Origin: Providencia alcalifaciens
GTDB lineage: Bacteria > Pseudomonadota > Gammaproteobacteria > Enterobacterales > Enterobacteriaceae
DNA: 64,000 bases
Assembly: GCF_915403165.1 (NCBI RefSeq)
Contig: NZ_OU659204.1
Span: 1,364,001 to 1,428,000 of the forward strand
Direction: 5' to 3'
Under the pieces are notes generated by a model. The model did no database searches, had not been told where the DNA came from, and saw nothing but the letters and a program-made list of their open reading frames with translations. Each line of letters starts with the position of its first letter. Within the stretch, counting starts at the first letter, position 1. Positions 1-9,552 of this stretch are shown in pieces. The position numbers were made by a program, and so were the translations under genes.

Positions 1-229
1 AGGCCTTGCCATGTTAATTCTTGACTGATCACTATAATTATCTGCTATTAGTATGGTTATCAATAAATGCCTGCCAATCAGCAGGTCGCATGTGCCTGAG
101 TTTATTTCTGTACCGTCTGTTTTATATACAATTTCAGGCTAATTTATTACCTTAAAATATCTTCGGCTTAAGATTGTTATATTAGCCTCTGAGCGCTAAT
201 CTTGCAGCAATATTTGTCGAAATATCGAG
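1..229. other. Intergenic stretch, no gene recognised
   Basis: No convincing coding frame is visible on either strand. A small hairpin lies near 70-85 (arms CCTGC/GCAGG, no T-run) and a short inverted repeat near 160-175 (TCTT/AAGA around TTCGGC). In E. coli lonH lies on this side of matP; nothing resembling it is visible here. Confidence 0.4.
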
Positions 230-406
230 TTAGAATAAAGAAAACATGAGGGCAACGGGTAAACTCAGTGGCCATGTAAAGCCAATCAGAAGCGCACTCA
301 ACAATCTCATGCAAAAACTAGGATCTTTGGTTACTAGCAGGGCGAATAACGCTGAACATACTCCTCCAATCCCATAGATAAGAAGTATGTGTTCAAAAGT
401 GGACAT
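230..406 (-). CDS. GhoT/OrtT-family small membrane toxin (58 aa)
   Basis: This 58-codon ORF was found by translating the minus strand. The protein begins MSTFEHILLIYGIGG and ends WPLSLPVALMFSLF, with RLLSALLIG between. From memory this C-terminal half is nearly the same as E. coli GhoT and OrtT (RLLSAFLVG...WPMSLPVALLFSLF), 57-residue inner-membrane proteins that damage membrane potential and lower ATP. Two hydrophobic helices (about residues 7-25 and 34-57) flank a short polar turn, as in that family. No GhoS-like antitoxin ORF is visible next to it, so it resembles orphan OrtT more than the ghoST pair. An in-frame TAA three codons upstream fixes the ATG at 406; no strong Shine-Dalgarno sequence is seen. 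Confidence 0.8.
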   Translation of the reverse strand: MSTFEHILLIYGIGGVCSALFALLVTKDPSFCMRLLSALLIGFTWPLSLPVALMFSLF

Positions 407-578
407 GCGATTTTAGTGGTTTGTTAACGTGTGGATGCGAATTGTACACTATTTTTTTATTTACTGTTATTTTCTTTGTGTTAATCAATAGATAATCGAT
501 TAAATGAAATCCACCTTGAGCATTTTTCTTATATTATTGCTAATATAATGATAGGTACGATTTTCTTCGGGAAAAAAT

Positions 579-1040
579 ATGAAATATCAGCAACTTGAAA
601 ATCTTGAATGTGGCTGGAAATGGGAATATCTAGTCAATAAGGCGAGAAGTGGGGAGCCTATTACCCGATATATAGAAAGAAGTGCGGAGCAAGAGGCGAT
701 TGAGCTGCTGTTAAAGCTGGAAAATACGCCAGTGGATGTCTTGAAGTGGATTACAGAACATATGTCTCCACAATTGGATAACCGTATGAAACAGAGTATT
801 CGAGCGCGTCGCAAACGTCACTTTAATGCTGAGCATCCACAGACTCGAAAAAAGTCGATTGATTTAAATTATTCAGTTTGGCAACGATTATCTAATTTAG
901 CAGTAAAACGGAATAAAACCTTATCAGAGACGATTATTCAGCTAATTGAAGATGCGGAACATAAAGATAAGTATGAGAGCCAAATGAGTTTATTGAAGCA
1001 TGATCTTCAAGCTATATTAGGTAAGTCGGAGAAAGAGTAA
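579..1040 (+). CDS. matP: Macrodomain Ter protein MatP
   Basis: MatP binds matS sites in the terminus region, condenses the Ter macrodomain and links it to the divisome through ZapB. The 153-residue product fits the family (about 150 in E. coli). It begins [15 protein letters not shown] and has the conserved [12 protein letters not shown] and KKSIDL segments, the latter starting the C-terminal ribbon-helix-helix DNA-binding part (about residues 90-130), followed by [16 protein letters not shown]. The gene converges on ompA as in E. coli, and both share the terminator at 1094-1123. Confidence 0.96.
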   Translation: MKYQQLENLECGWKWEYLVNKARSGEPITRYIERSAEQEAIELLLKLENTPVDVLKWITEHMSPQLDNRMKQSIRARRKRHFNAEHPQTRKKSIDLNYSVWQRLSNLAVKRNKTLSETIIQLIEDAEHKDKYESQMSLLKHDLQAILGKSEKE

Positions 1041-1093
1041 CGATCTATAGTTGGCCAAATAGATTACTGTGACGGTCTTTCTTTCTGAGGATG

Positions 1094-1123
1094 AAAAAAA
1101 GCCCCAATAAATTGGGGCTTTTT
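1094..1123. terminator. Bidirectional terminator between matP and ompA
   Basis: Perfect 8-bp stem GCCCCAAT/ATTGGGGC (1101-1108 and 1111-1118), with an A-run on the left and a T-run on the right. It can serve matP on the plus strand and ompA on the minus strand. Confidence 0.9.
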
Positions 1124-1157
1124 ATATTCAGCTCAAAATTCAAACTAGGGCTATAAA

Positions 1158-2219
1158 TTAAGCGCCTGGTTGAGCTACAACTTCAGTTGTACCTTGAATT
1201 TCGATTTCAACGCGACGGTCTGGCGCTAAACACTCGATCAGAGCTGCACGGCCTTTAACTGCGTCACATTTGTTACCAGTTACTGGATCTTCTTTACCAC
1301 GACCTTCAGCAGCGATTGCGCTTGCTGGAACGCCTTTAGCAACTAAATAATCTACTACTGACTGAGCACGTTTTTGTGACAGTGGCAGGTTGTAGTTTTG
1401 TGAACCGATACGGTCTGTGAAACCAACTACCAGCACGCGACCTTGAGTTGGGTCGATGTTGCTCAGTTCGTTGTACAGTTCGTTCAGTGCTTGCTGACCT
1501 TCTGGTTTCAGAGATGCTTTGTTGAAGTTAAACAGAACGTCTGAACGCAGAGTGAAGCGTTTGTTTTCAACAACTGGAGCTGCTGGCTCAGCAACTACTG
1601 CTGGAGCAACAACTGGAGCTGCTTCTTGACCGAAACGGTATGCAAGACCAACGCTCAGCATGCCGTTGTCTGGGCTAACACCGATGTTGTCTTTGTCACC
1701 CATGCGGCTAACCCACTGGTAGTCTAAACGAGTCGCTAATTCTGGAGTGATAGCATACTCAAGACCCAGTGCGTAAACTGGAGAAACGCCAGTGTCAGTA
1801 TCTTTACCAAGGTCGTTAACTTTAGCTTCTGTACGGTAAACCATACCACCCAGACGAGTGTAAACGTCTAAGTCTTCCATGATTGGATAGCTCAGTTTAG
1901 TAGTCAGTGAAACACCCATTGAAGAAACGCTACCTGGGTTTTCACCTTTGTACTTCATTTTACCAAACCAGTCGTAGCCCATTTCGAAGCCCATGTACTG
2001 GTTGTATTGGTAACCTGCGTACAGACCCGCACCTAATTGGTCACGAGTTTTTTTACCAGTACCAACGGTCTCATCGTTGCTATCAGTAAATTTAGCGTGC
2101 TCGTAGTGAGACCAACCTAATTTACCACCAGTGTACCAAGTGTTATCTTTTGGAGCTGCTTGTGCAACAGTTGCAAACGCTGCTACTGCCACTGCTACCG
2201 CGATAGCTGTCTTTTTCAT
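1158..2219 (-). CDS. ompA: Outer membrane protein A (OmpA)
   Basis: Major outer-membrane protein that tethers the outer membrane to peptidoglycan. The 353-residue product starts with a 21-residue signal peptide ([21 protein letters not shown], then APKDN). Residues about 22-190 form the eight-stranded barrel ([28 protein letters not shown]). A Pro/Ala-rich hinge ([15 protein letters not shown], about 200-217) leads to the OmpA_C peptidoglycan-binding domain, with [16 protein letters not shown] and a terminal [11 protein letters not shown]. Cys pair at about 318 and 330 ([15 protein letters not shown]). It is convergent with matP and upstream of sulA in the same direction, the E. coli arrangement. 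Confidence 0.97.
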   Translation of the reverse strand: MKKTAIAVAVAVAAFATVAQAAPKDNTWYTGGKLGWSHYEHAKFTDSNDETVGTGKKTRDQLGAGLYAGYQYNQYMGFEMGYDWFGKMKYKGENPGSVSSMGVSLTTKLSYPIMEDLDVYTRLGGMVYRTEAKVNDLGKDTDTGVSPVYALGLEYAITPELATRLDYQWVSRMGDKDNIGVSPDNGMLSVGLAYRFGQEAAPVVAPAVVAEPAAPVVENKRFTLRSDVLFNFNKASLKPEGQQALNELYNELSNIDPTQGRVLVVGFTDRIGSQNYNLPLSQKRAQSVVDYLVAKGVPASAIAAEGRGKEDPVTGNKCDAVKGRAALIECLAPDRRVEIEIQGTTEVVAQPGA

Positions 2220-2573
2220 TTTTACGCCTCGTTATCATCCAATATTGGCTTGGCTTCGTGAGCCTTATTATTTGCCATTGGTTCAATTTAATTGCTAGGT
2301 TCAGCTGACATTATCCACAAAAATTTACGAAAAGTAAAAAAATAATGTCATAAGCTTAACAGGCTAAAGTCTACAACGAACTCCAAAAGATACAAGTATG
2401 GTAAGCAATAAAGGTTAAAAAAAGTCTTTTTTTACCGTTGAAATCAGAGAGATAAATATATTACCCATTTTGCTGTTAATAAATGTATCTTATTGTTTTT
2501 ACAGAATTTAAATGTTTATTTTTATAATTATCTTCATGAATGTAAAATTTCGTAAGAAAAATCTTATTATTGT
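2220..2573. other. ompA upstream region
   Basis: About 350 bp between sulA and ompA without a gene. E. coli ompA has a long, stabilising 5' leader, so part of this stretch is probably untranslated ompA mRNA. No further element was recognised. Confidence 0.5.
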
Positions 2574-3140
2574 TTAGTGAATGTTATTGGCGTGAATCTT
2601 TAAAAGGTTTTGATGTCTAATATCCGCTGAACTTGTATTATATGTTTTTTCTGGTCTCATAATGAACCCCATTGAATGACCTACTTCTGCCGCATTTTGT
2701 AAAAGAATAAAATCTTGCTCGTTTATTTCTGGCAACCATCCTAATACGACGCTGTAATTACCACTTCTTAATGCTTTTTCCATGGCATCAATGGTTGTAA
2801 TTGAATTAACTTGGTTAAGTTGCATGATTTTATTGACGGGTAAACCAGCTTGTTCTAACCAATGTTTACTCAGTTTTTTATCTGGGCTCAGCCATAATAG
2901 CCAACGTGATTGAATACCGAACTGGCGCAACATGGGTAGCAAGATGTAATCCATAATTGGGTGTTGTTCGTTATAAACTAACTCGCTCACCATACCTTGT
3001 TGCATTGAGCTATTTGCAAAACTCACTGTTGAGGTTGCATTGCTTAAATTGCTATGTGTAAGACGGTCATGCGTGAAGCTATCATTAGTAAAATGATTAA
3101 GAGAATGTTCTGCTGTATTGTTCCAAGAATAGATACTCAT
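2574..3140 (-). CDS. sulA: SOS cell division inhibitor SulA
   Basis: SulA binds FtsZ and blocks septation during the SOS response until Lon degrades it. The 188-residue product is somewhat longer than E. coli SulA (169) because of an Asn/Ser/Thr-rich N-terminal stretch. The conserved core is present: VSELVYNEQHPIMDYILLPML, FGIQSRWLLWLSPDKKLSKHWLEQAGLP and ALRSGNYSVVLGWLPE, in the RecA-like fold. Position directly upstream of ompA in the same direction matches E. coli, and the two LexA boxes just before the start support SOS control. Confidence 0.93.
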   Translation of the reverse strand: MSIYSWNNTAEHSLNHFTNDSFTHDRLTHSNLSNATSTVSFANSSMQQGMVSELVYNEQHPIMDYILLPMLRQFGIQSRWLLWLSPDKKLSKHWLEQAGLPVNKIMQLNQVNSITTIDAMEKALRSGNYSVVLGWLPEINEQDFILLQNAAEVGHSMGFIMRPEKTYNTSSADIRHQNLLKIHANNIH

Positions 3141-3159
3141 AATTCACCTCGCCATAATG

Positions 3160-3194
3160 CTGTATGAACATACAGTAACTGTATATTTATACAA
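3160..3194 (-). promoter_or_regulatory. Two adjacent LexA (SOS) boxes at sulA
   Basis: CTGTATGAACATACAG at 3160-3175 fits CTG-N10-CAG exactly. CTGTATATTTATACAA at 3179-3194 follows after 3 bp and matches except for the final base. Both lie 20-54 bp upstream of the sulA ATG, over the expected promoter. E. coli sulA has one box, so tandem boxes could give tighter repression. Confidence 0.85.
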
Positions 3195-3374
3195 TATCAA
3201 GGCTATTTTTACAAAGCGCTTCGCAACTTTGTGGTTTTTATGCGAGTTATACTTGGCATTTTTAACTGAAACTTTAAAATCGATTAAACATAATTATATG
3301 TAAAAACAGTTGTTTTTTTATTGCTTGAACCTCAAGGACGATTGTATTTTTTTTATACATAAGGAGATGGAAAA

Positions 3375-3977
3375 GTGTCATTACAAAATGAAAGAAGTTC
3401 CCTTTTACAGCAAATTTTGGGTCAATTTGGAGTACTAAAAAAGAAAAACCATTTCGGTGGATACTGTTTGTGTATTGATAATGCACTTGTGGGGTTGGCA
3501 CTGGATGGGCAATTTTATGTTCGTGGATGCCTATTTTCTCGTAGCTATTTTGAATCAGTTGGTTTTGAGCGGTTGGTATACAGTAAAAGGGGCATACCTC
3601 TAGAGATGCGCTATTACAAACTCCCGGAAGAGGCATGGTGTGACCCATCAATATTGAGTCACATCATTGAATTAGCTTATCGTTCAGCCATGGAAGAAAC
3701 TCAACAAAGAGAGTCGGCGGCGGTACGTATCAAGGACTTGCCAAATATGAATATGGCAATGGAGAGGGCTCTTGGGAAAATTGGGATTTTCCATGCTGAA
3801 GACCTCATTATGATTGGCGCTAAAGCGTGCTTCTTGAAACTAAAACAACATGGGAAGCTGATACCAAGCGTAAAACAGTTGATTGGATTGGCTGCGGCTA
3901 TTGAGGGTTGCCATAGTGAAGTATTACCTTTACGAACTCGGCAGGAGCTCATTAACTGGTTTAATAGCATGAACTAA
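3375..3977 (+). CDS. sxy: Competence regulator Sxy/TfoX
   Basis: Sxy (TfoX) works with CRP at CRP-S promoters of DNA-uptake genes. The 200-residue product has an N-terminal TfoX_N domain (FGVLKKKNHFGGYCLCIDNALVGLALDGQFYVRG region, about 20-55) and a TfoX_C domain (RIKDLPNMNMAMERALGKIGI, about 113-190) with a helix-hairpin-helix-like fold. Start is GTG, chosen because AAGGAG sits 8 bp upstream and the length then matches the family. It is divergent from sulA and convergent with yccS, as in E. coli. Confidence 0.93.
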   Translation: MSLQNERSSLLQQILGQFGVLKKKNHFGGYCLCIDNALVGLALDGQFYVRGCLFSRSYFESVGFERLVYSKRGIPLEMRYYKLPEEAWCDPSILSHIIELAYRSAMEETQQRESAAVRIKDLPNMNMAMERALGKIGIFHAEDLIMIGAKACFLKLKQHGKLIPSVKQLIGLAAAIEGCHSEVLPLRTRQELINWFNSMN

Positions 3978-3995
3978 TTTTCATTCTTTCAAATA

Positions 3996-4031
3996 AGCGG
4001 GCATGGCCATTTATAGGTTTTAATGCCCGCT
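3996..4031. terminator. Hairpin between sxy and yccS
   Basis: Arms AGCGGGCAT and ATGCCCGCT around an 18-nt loop between two convergent genes. The T-run is weak, so termination strength is uncertain. Confidence 0.65.
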
Positions 4032-4043
4032 CATCAGTTTATT

Positions 4044-6194
4044 TTATAACAAGCTAATCTGTTTAATCATTGATTTTATTTCAGGTATTAATTCAACCAG
4101 TAATTTAGTCTGTTCCATGATCAAGACTGTTTTTTCATCGTCATCACTGGATGCGTGGTCAATGCGATTTAGTAAACTCACTCTTAGACGCTCTGACTTT
4201 TCGTCAATAATTGCGGGGTCTAAGGATGTGACTTGAATAGATGATTCGATATAGCAGATTGCATCATTTAATAAAGCGAGATTCGCTTCGTTTTGCATCT
4301 GCTCTCGATGGGCTCCGAGCGCAGAGATATAGCTCAGCAATGTATGGTTTAAACACAATAAGCGGAATGCTTGCTCCTGCGTGATTTGGTATGACTTAGG
4401 ATCCGATGCCATATTTGAGACAATTGAAGCAAACTCTGCATCATTATTGTGGGCATCACGCCTCGCAACACGGTACTCCAAGCTATTATCTTTACCTTGA
4501 TAATATTGCTGCAAAATAGCATCTAAATAACGGCAGTTACTATCCATCGTTTTCTGCACCACTTGCGGTAATTGTCGAAATTTCCAGTCAGGCCAAATAA
4601 AACTGACGGCAAGTAATGCAATAAAACAGCCTATTAGAGTGTCAATAATTCTAGGTAATGCGACTTCGAAACCTTCACCGAGTAAATTGAAGCAAAATAG
4701 GACCAGTAATGTAATAAACAGTGTTGCTTGTGCATATTGGCTGCTACGGAACATGAAGAACAGAAGCCCGGTGATCACGATCAGGGTGAGTTGCCCCTCA
4801 ATGGATGGCACGATATTGAGCAAAGGTAAGCCAATGGCGATCCCTAACAAAGTACCAGTAATACGCAATGCTAGGCGGCGCTTGGTCGCATTATAGTTGG
4901 GTTGGCAAACAAATAAGCTAGTGAGTAAAATCCAATAACCACGTTCCAAATCAAATAATTGAATTATCAAATACCCAGTACAAAGCAAGGCTGACATTCT
5001 GACGGCATGACGAAACAGCGAGGACTTTGGAGTTAAATGATGTTTGAAACGGGCAAATACATCGCGAATACCCGAGACGGATTCATCAGATAATTGTTCA
5101 ATTTGCTTATTATTTTGCTGCCACGACGCTTGACCTAAGCTTAAGCCTTTTAGTTGGACATCAATTCCTTTGAGATTTTTTAGCAAATTTCGTAATGCTT
5201 TGATTTCATGCAATTCAGGAGATTGTTGCTGGAGTAGCTGCAAGGAGTTTTCAATATACGTAAACGTGCGTTCAAAGCGTGGATTATGTTGATACTGTTT
5301 ACGCCATAACACGGATTGGGCGACCTGCTGGCAGGCTCTGGCTTGCATGGTTAATAAGCGTTGAAAGCGAAATAAAATATCACAATGACGTAAACGACGG
5401 CTAAGCTGTTGATATTGAATATGTGATGAACTAGCTCGTTCATGAATGTCTTGAGCGACAAAGTAATATTGCAATGTATTACGCGTGCCTCGCTGGCCTC
5501 TGTCGCCTTTCAATCGACTGAGTAGCGATATTTTTGCCTGATTCATTGTACTGACTAATGTACTGTTTACTAAGGCTAAATCATAGACTGATTGCTGATA
5601 GTCATCTTCAAGGTCAGGATCAAATAAGTTTGCTTTTGCATCAAGATAAGCTGAAAGCTGCTGATAACATTGCGTAATAGCATCTTGTAGTGGGCGAACA
5701 GGGAAAAGGATATGCCCAATGAGAGTGAGAATGTTGTACCAAATCGCACCAGTTAATAACAGCGCAGGCTGGATGTACCAAGTATCAAAAATAGGTACGC
5801 CAAGCATGGTGTATATTGCAATTAGCAGAGCACCAAAAGCGATAGTGGCATAACGTTGCCCTAATGCACCAAGTAAGATAAAACCACAGGTTGAGAATGC
5901 TAACCCAAAAAAGAATAAAATAGGGTAAGGAAAAAGTAACTCAATAGAGACTGAAGCAATTAAAAAACAGAATAAAGTGATAATTAAATTTTTTATTCTG
6001 CCAGTCAATCTATCATCTAAGTCAGTGAGTGCGGCAGCGACAACGCCCAGAGTTAAAGGGATCGTGACTTTAGGCTCTAAGCCTAAAAGCCATGGAACCA
6101 AGGTTGTGCCTGTCAGCGCAATTAAGATTCGGATATAATATAAAATATGGCTGTTATAGAGCACACGACGATAACTGGTTAGCAGCGTTAGCAC
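4044..6194 (-). CDS. yccS: FUSC-family inner membrane protein YccS
   Basis: A 716-residue polytopic protein of the YccS/YhfK (FUSC, fusaric-acid-resistance-like) family. Two hydrophobic clusters are visible: N-terminal helices (about residues 20-160, with LTDLDDRLTGRIKN) and a second set (about 385-530, with LLCTGYLIIQLFDLERGYWILLT). Each is followed by a charged cytoplasmic segment, the usual duplicated FUSC layout. Family members are proposed efflux-type proteins; the substrate of YccS is unknown. The place between sxy and helD matches E. coli, except that yccF is missing in between. Confidence 0.9.
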   Translation of the reverse strand: MLTLLTSYRRVLYNSHILYYIRILIALTGTTLVPWLLGLEPKVTIPLTLGVVAAALTDLDDRLTGRIKNLIITLFCFLIASVSIELLFPYPILFFFGLAFSTCGFILLGALGQRYATIAFGALLIAIYTMLGVPIFDTWYIQPALLLTGAIWYNILTLIGHILFPVRPLQDAITQCYQQLSAYLDAKANLFDPDLEDDYQQSVYDLALVNSTLVSTMNQAKISLLSRLKGDRGQRGTRNTLQYYFVAQDIHERASSSHIQYQQLSRRLRHCDILFRFQRLLTMQARACQQVAQSVLWRKQYQHNPRFERTFTYIENSLQLLQQQSPELHEIKALRNLLKNLKGIDVQLKGLSLGQASWQQNNKQIEQLSDESVSGIRDVFARFKHHLTPKSSLFRHAVRMSALLCTGYLIIQLFDLERGYWILLTSLFVCQPNYNATKRRLALRITGTLLGIAIGLPLLNIVPSIEGQLTLIVITGLLFFMFRSSQYAQATLFITLLVLFCFNLLGEGFEVALPRIIDTLIGCFIALLAVSFIWPDWKFRQLPQVVQKTMDSNCRYLDAILQQYYQGKDNSLEYRVARRDAHNNDAEFASIVSNMASDPKSYQITQEQAFRLLCLNHTLLSYISALGAHREQMQNEANLALLNDAICYIESSIQVTSLDPAIIDEKSERLRVSLLNRIDHASSDDDEKTVLIMEQTKLLVELIPEIKSMIKQISLL

Positions 6195-6317
6195 AAAGTA
6201 CCTCAGTGGTAAGACAAATCCTTATCTATATAGAATAACGTGTTTATCTAGAATAAAAAACTATTAGCAATTATGCTTTGATTATTTTCACGAATGATTC
6301 ACACAGGTGCAGAACGT

Positions 6318-8372
6318 ATGGAACTGAAATCGACACAGATTGGACAGCGCCTGGCTCAGCATCCCTATAATCGGGTTCGCTTACTTAATGCAGGCATCGA
6401 AGTTAGTGGTGAAAACCATCAATATCTTATTCCCTTCAATGAGCTAATCGATATTCGCTGTAAGCGTGGGATCGTCTGGGGGGAGTTGGAATTTGAAGTT
6501 TTAGATGAACAAGTCGTTCGTTTGCACGGTACAGAGTGGAAACAAACTCAGCGTTTCTACCATTTTTTGAATGAAAAATGGCAGCAATGGAGCGTTGAAA
6601 TGAGCGAGGTCAGTGCTCAAGTATTGACATCTTTAACTCAGTCGATTTTACAACAAACTCAGCAAGATGCATGGTTAAGTTTACGTAGTTTACAATCGAT
6701 AAAAGAAAGGATCACTCAGCAATTTTCATCACTTCCTTTACCTCTTGTTCGAATGCCTTTATTTGAAAGCTGCGCCGCACATTACCAATTTTGCAGGCAG
6801 TGGCTAACGAATAGTGAACAATGCCGCAAGCAAAATAACCAAAATTGGTGCCAGTCAGTTTTAACGCGCTACGATGATTTTTTCCAACATATTGAATCCT
6901 CCCCATTAAATGACTCTCAATCATTATCAGTCATTAATGGTGAAGAAAATGTTTTAGTTTTAGCGGGAGCGGGTAGCGGAAAAACATCGGTACTGGTTGC
7001 AAGGGCAGGATGGCTTCTATTAAGGGAGCTGGCTAAACCTGAGCAAATTTTATTATTGGCGTTTGGACGTAAAGCCGCGGAAGAGATGAATGAGCGAATT
7101 CAATCTCGTTTACAACAAAAAGAGATTGAGGCGAAGACATTTCACGCACTTGCGTTGCAGATTATCCGCGAGGGTAGCAATAAGTCACCGGTAATTAGTA
7201 CGTTAGAGTCGGATACCGAAAAACGCCAATCTCTCTTGTTGAATGAATGGCGAGTGCAGTGCTCCAGTAAAAAAGCCCAAGCGAAAGGTTGGAGAGAGTG
7301 GCTATCAGAAGAATTGCAGTGGAATATTCCTGACGGTGAGTTTTGGAATGATGAAAAAATTAGTCGCAAAGTGGTCATTCGACTGGAACGCTGGTTGAAT
7401 TTGATCCGCTCTCACGGCGGCAGCCAAAAAGAGATGATTGATAATACACGGGAAGAAATTCGTGCGTTATTCCAAAAACGAATTCGTTTAATGGCTCCGC
7501 TATTGAAGGCTTGGAAGAGTGCTCTCAAAAATGAAGGCGCGATTGATTTCTCCGGTCTCATCCATCAAGCAGTCAATATTATTGAAAAAGGGCGCTTTAT
7601 TAGCCCGTGGAAGCATATTTTAGTTGACGAATTCCAAGATATTTCACCACTGAGAGCCAAATTATTACATGCATTACGCCAACAAAATAAGCAAACCTGT
7701 TTATTTGCAGTCGGTGATGATTGGCAGGCAATCTATCGCTTTAGCGGCGCTGAATTGGATTTGACGACGTCATTTAAAACGCATTTTGGTGAAGGGGATT
7801 TATGCGCATTAGATACAACATACCGATTTAATGAACGCATTGGTGATATCGCAAATCGCTTTGTATTACAGAATCCAAGCCAGTTAGATAAGCCATTAAA
7901 TAGCTTAACAAAAGGTAATAGAAAATCAGTCGTTTTATTGTATGAAGATGCGCTAGAGCGTTTGCTGGATAAAATGAGTGGTTATGTTTTAGATGATGAA
8001 AATATCTTAATTTTGGCTCGTTACCATTATTTAAAGCCGGAAATTATAAAGAAAGCGGAAACACGTTGGCCGAAATTGAAAATTCAATTTATGACCATGC
8101 ATGCATCGAAAGGTCAACAGGCGGATCATGTCATTATTTGTGGTTTAAATGGTGGTAAAGAGGGCTTCCCAGCGCCTGCGCGGGAGTCGATTATTGAAGA
8201 CGCTTTGCTGCCACAACCTGAACATTTTGAACATGCGGAAGAGCGACGACTATTTTATGTGGCATTGACGAGAGCTAAGCAGCAAGCATGGTTATTGTAT
8301 AACCCTGATAATCCATCCGAATTTGTTGAAGAGCTAAGGCAAATGGGCGTACCTCGGCAGAAAAAGCCTTAA
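6318..8372 (+). CDS. helD: DNA helicase IV (HelD)
   Basis: An ATP-dependent 3'-5' DNA helicase of superfamily I linked to recombination. Walker A is VLAGAGSGKTSVL, Walker B is ILVDEFQDISPLR, and further SF1 motifs are visible: VGDDWQAIYRFSGAE (III), TYRFNERIGDIANRF (IV), MHASKGQQADHVI (V) and EERRLFYVALTRAK (VI). Start set at 6318 (MELKSTQIGQRLAQHP), giving 684 residues, the E. coli length; an in-frame ATG 24 bp earlier would add eight residues. Divergent from yccS. Confidence 0.95.
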   Translation: MELKSTQIGQRLAQHPYNRVRLLNAGIEVSGENHQYLIPFNELIDIRCKRGIVWGELEFEVLDEQVVRLHGTEWKQTQRFYHFLNEKWQQWSVEMSEVSAQVLTSLTQSILQQTQQDAWLSLRSLQSIKERITQQFSSLPLPLVRMPLFESCAAHYQFCRQWLTNSEQCRKQNNQNWCQSVLTRYDDFFQHIESSPLNDSQSLSVINGEENVLVLAGAGSGKTSVLVARAGWLLLRELAKPEQILLLAFGRKAAEEMNERIQSRLQQKEIEAKTFHALALQIIREGSNKSPVISTLESDTEKRQSLLLNEWRVQCSSKKAQAKGWREWLSEELQWNIPDGEFWNDEKISRKVVIRLERWLNLIRSHGGSQKEMIDNTREEIRALFQKRIRLMAPLLKAWKSALKNEGAIDFSGLIHQAVNIIEKGRFISPWKHILVDEFQDISPLRAKLLHALRQQNKQTCLFAVGDDWQAIYRFSGAELDLTTSFKTHFGEGDLCALDTTYRFNERIGDIANRFVLQNPSQLDKPLNSLTKGNRKSVVLLYEDALERLLDKMSGYVLDDENILILARYHYLKPEIIKKAETRWPKLKIQFMTMHASKGQQADHVIICGLNGGKEGFPAPARESIIEDALLPQPEHFEHAEERRLFYVALTRAKQQAWLLYNPDNPSEFVEELRQMGVPRQKKP

Positions 8373-8387
8373 AACTTGAAGTACAAA

Positions 8388-8420
8388 ACGGCGCAATTGA
8401 ACCTATTCGATTGCGCCGTC
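8388..8420. terminator. Terminator between helD and mgsA
   Basis: Ten-base arms ACGGCGCAAT and ATTGCGCCGT around a 12-nt loop, with a T-rich tail on both strands. It serves two convergent genes. Confidence 0.8.
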
Positions 8421-8475
8421 TTTCTATTCATCGACTTATCTATTCATCTACCTATGGCAATTTTCTCTTGTGCGA

Positions 8476-8934
8476 CTAATTAGTGCGTTTATTTAAATAG
8501 CTTTGATAATCAGGGATCACAATATCAATTTCCCCATCAAAGAAAGGGGAGGTAATGAGAAAATCAGCGGTAGCTGGGTTGGTGGCAACAGGAATATTCC
8601 ACACAGTGGCTAATCGCAAAAGTGCTTTTACATCAGGATCGTGAGGAACGGCATTTAATGGATCCCAAAAGAAAATGAGTAGGTCGATTTTTTGCTCTGC
8701 AATCATGGCACCAATTTGTTGGTCACCACCCATTGGGCCGCTCAACATACCGGTAACGGGTAAACCAGTTTCTTTATTGACTAAGCTCCCAGTGGTACCA
8801 GTTGCAAACAGCTTGTGTGAGCTTAATTTCGTTTTATTTTTGGTTACCCAACCGAGTAAGGATGATTTACAGTGGTCATGGGCAACTAAGGCAATATTTT
8901 TTGAAGCTGTGATTTTACGGGTGGTAAATTCCAT
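8476..8934 (-). CDS. mgsA: Methylglyoxal synthase
   Basis: MgsA converts dihydroxyacetone phosphate to methylglyoxal and phosphate, a bypass that relieves sugar-phosphate accumulation. The 152-residue product matches the family. Visible motifs: [13 protein letters not shown] near residue 17, [11 protein letters not shown] (phosphate-binding, about 43-53), [20 protein letters not shown] with the catalytic Asp of the GGDQQ motif, and [27 protein letters not shown] Shine-Dalgarno precedes the ATG. Confidence 0.97.
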   Translation of the reverse strand: MEFTTRKITASKNIALVAHDHCKSSLLGWVTKNKTKLSSHKLFATGTTGSLVNKETGLPVTGMLSGPMGGDQQIGAMIAEQKIDLLIFFWDPLNAVPHDPDVKALLRLATVWNIPVATNPATADFLITSPFFDGEIDIVIPDYQSYLNKRTN

Positions 8935-9064
8935 GAGGTTCCCTTAAACAAGATTGGCATCACTAATAGATAGCTGTCACGCATCTTAAAAATTGAGTGA
9001 ACAAAGATGTACAACATATATCATAATGCATATGAATAGTTTACTGATTTTGGGAGATATTTTG

Positions 9065-9478
9065 ATGAGAGATCAAGAAATTGCTGAAATTCTAACGAGC
9101 GTTAAGACGATAGCATTAGTTGGCGCGAGTGACCGTACAGACCGCCCAAGCTATGAAGTTATGGAATACCTCTTACACCAAGGGTATCAAGTTATTCCGG
9201 TGAGCCCGAAGCTCGCGGGGCAAAGCCTATTAGGGCAACGAGTCTATGCACAACTGAGTGAAATTCCTAACCCTGTTGATATGGTTGATGTTTTTAGAAA
9301 TGCTGATGCTGCTGTCGGTGTTGCCCATGAAGCCGTCGCTATTAAAGCTAAAATTTTATGGCTGCAAAAAGGGGTTATTAGTGAAGAGGCGCAAAGAATT
9401 GCTGTGAATGCAGGGTTACAGTGCGTGATGGATAAATGCCCCAAGCAAGAAATTCCAGCGTTAGGTTTGGAGAAATAA
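9065..9478 (+). CDS. yccU: CoA-binding domain protein YccU
   Basis: A 137-residue single-domain protein with the CoA-binding Rossmann fold also found in acetyl-/succinyl-CoA synthetases. The nucleotide-binding stretch is TIALVGASDRTDRPSYEVM, followed by VIPVSPKLAGQSLLGQ and VDMVDVFRNADAA. Start placed at 9065 (MRDQEIAEIL) because GGGAGAT lies just upstream and the N-terminus then matches E. coli YccU; a 24-residue in-frame extension upstream has no support. The precise role is unknown. Confidence 0.9.
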   Translation: MRDQEIAEILTSVKTIALVGASDRTDRPSYEVMEYLLHQGYQVIPVSPKLAGQSLLGQRVYAQLSEIPNPVDMVDVFRNADAAVGVAHEAVAIKAKILWLQKGVISEEAQRIAVNAGLQCVMDKCPKQEIPALGLEK

Positions 9479-9512
9479 GTATCGTGAGTTCATCAGCGGT
9501 AATGTAAAAAAT

Positions 9513-9534
9513 AAAGCAGCTAGTGGGCTGCTTT
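9513..9534. terminator. Terminator between yccU and hspQ
   Basis: Eight-base arms AAAGCAGC/GCTGCTTT with a 6-nt loop between convergent genes. The tail is short in T. Confidence 0.65.
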
Positions 9535-9552
9535 ACTGGATTGCGTTCATGA

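Noticed and set aside
3195..3374. A CRP-S site before sxy
   Set aside because: TGCGA and TCGCA pieces are present, but not in the correct spacing or pairing.
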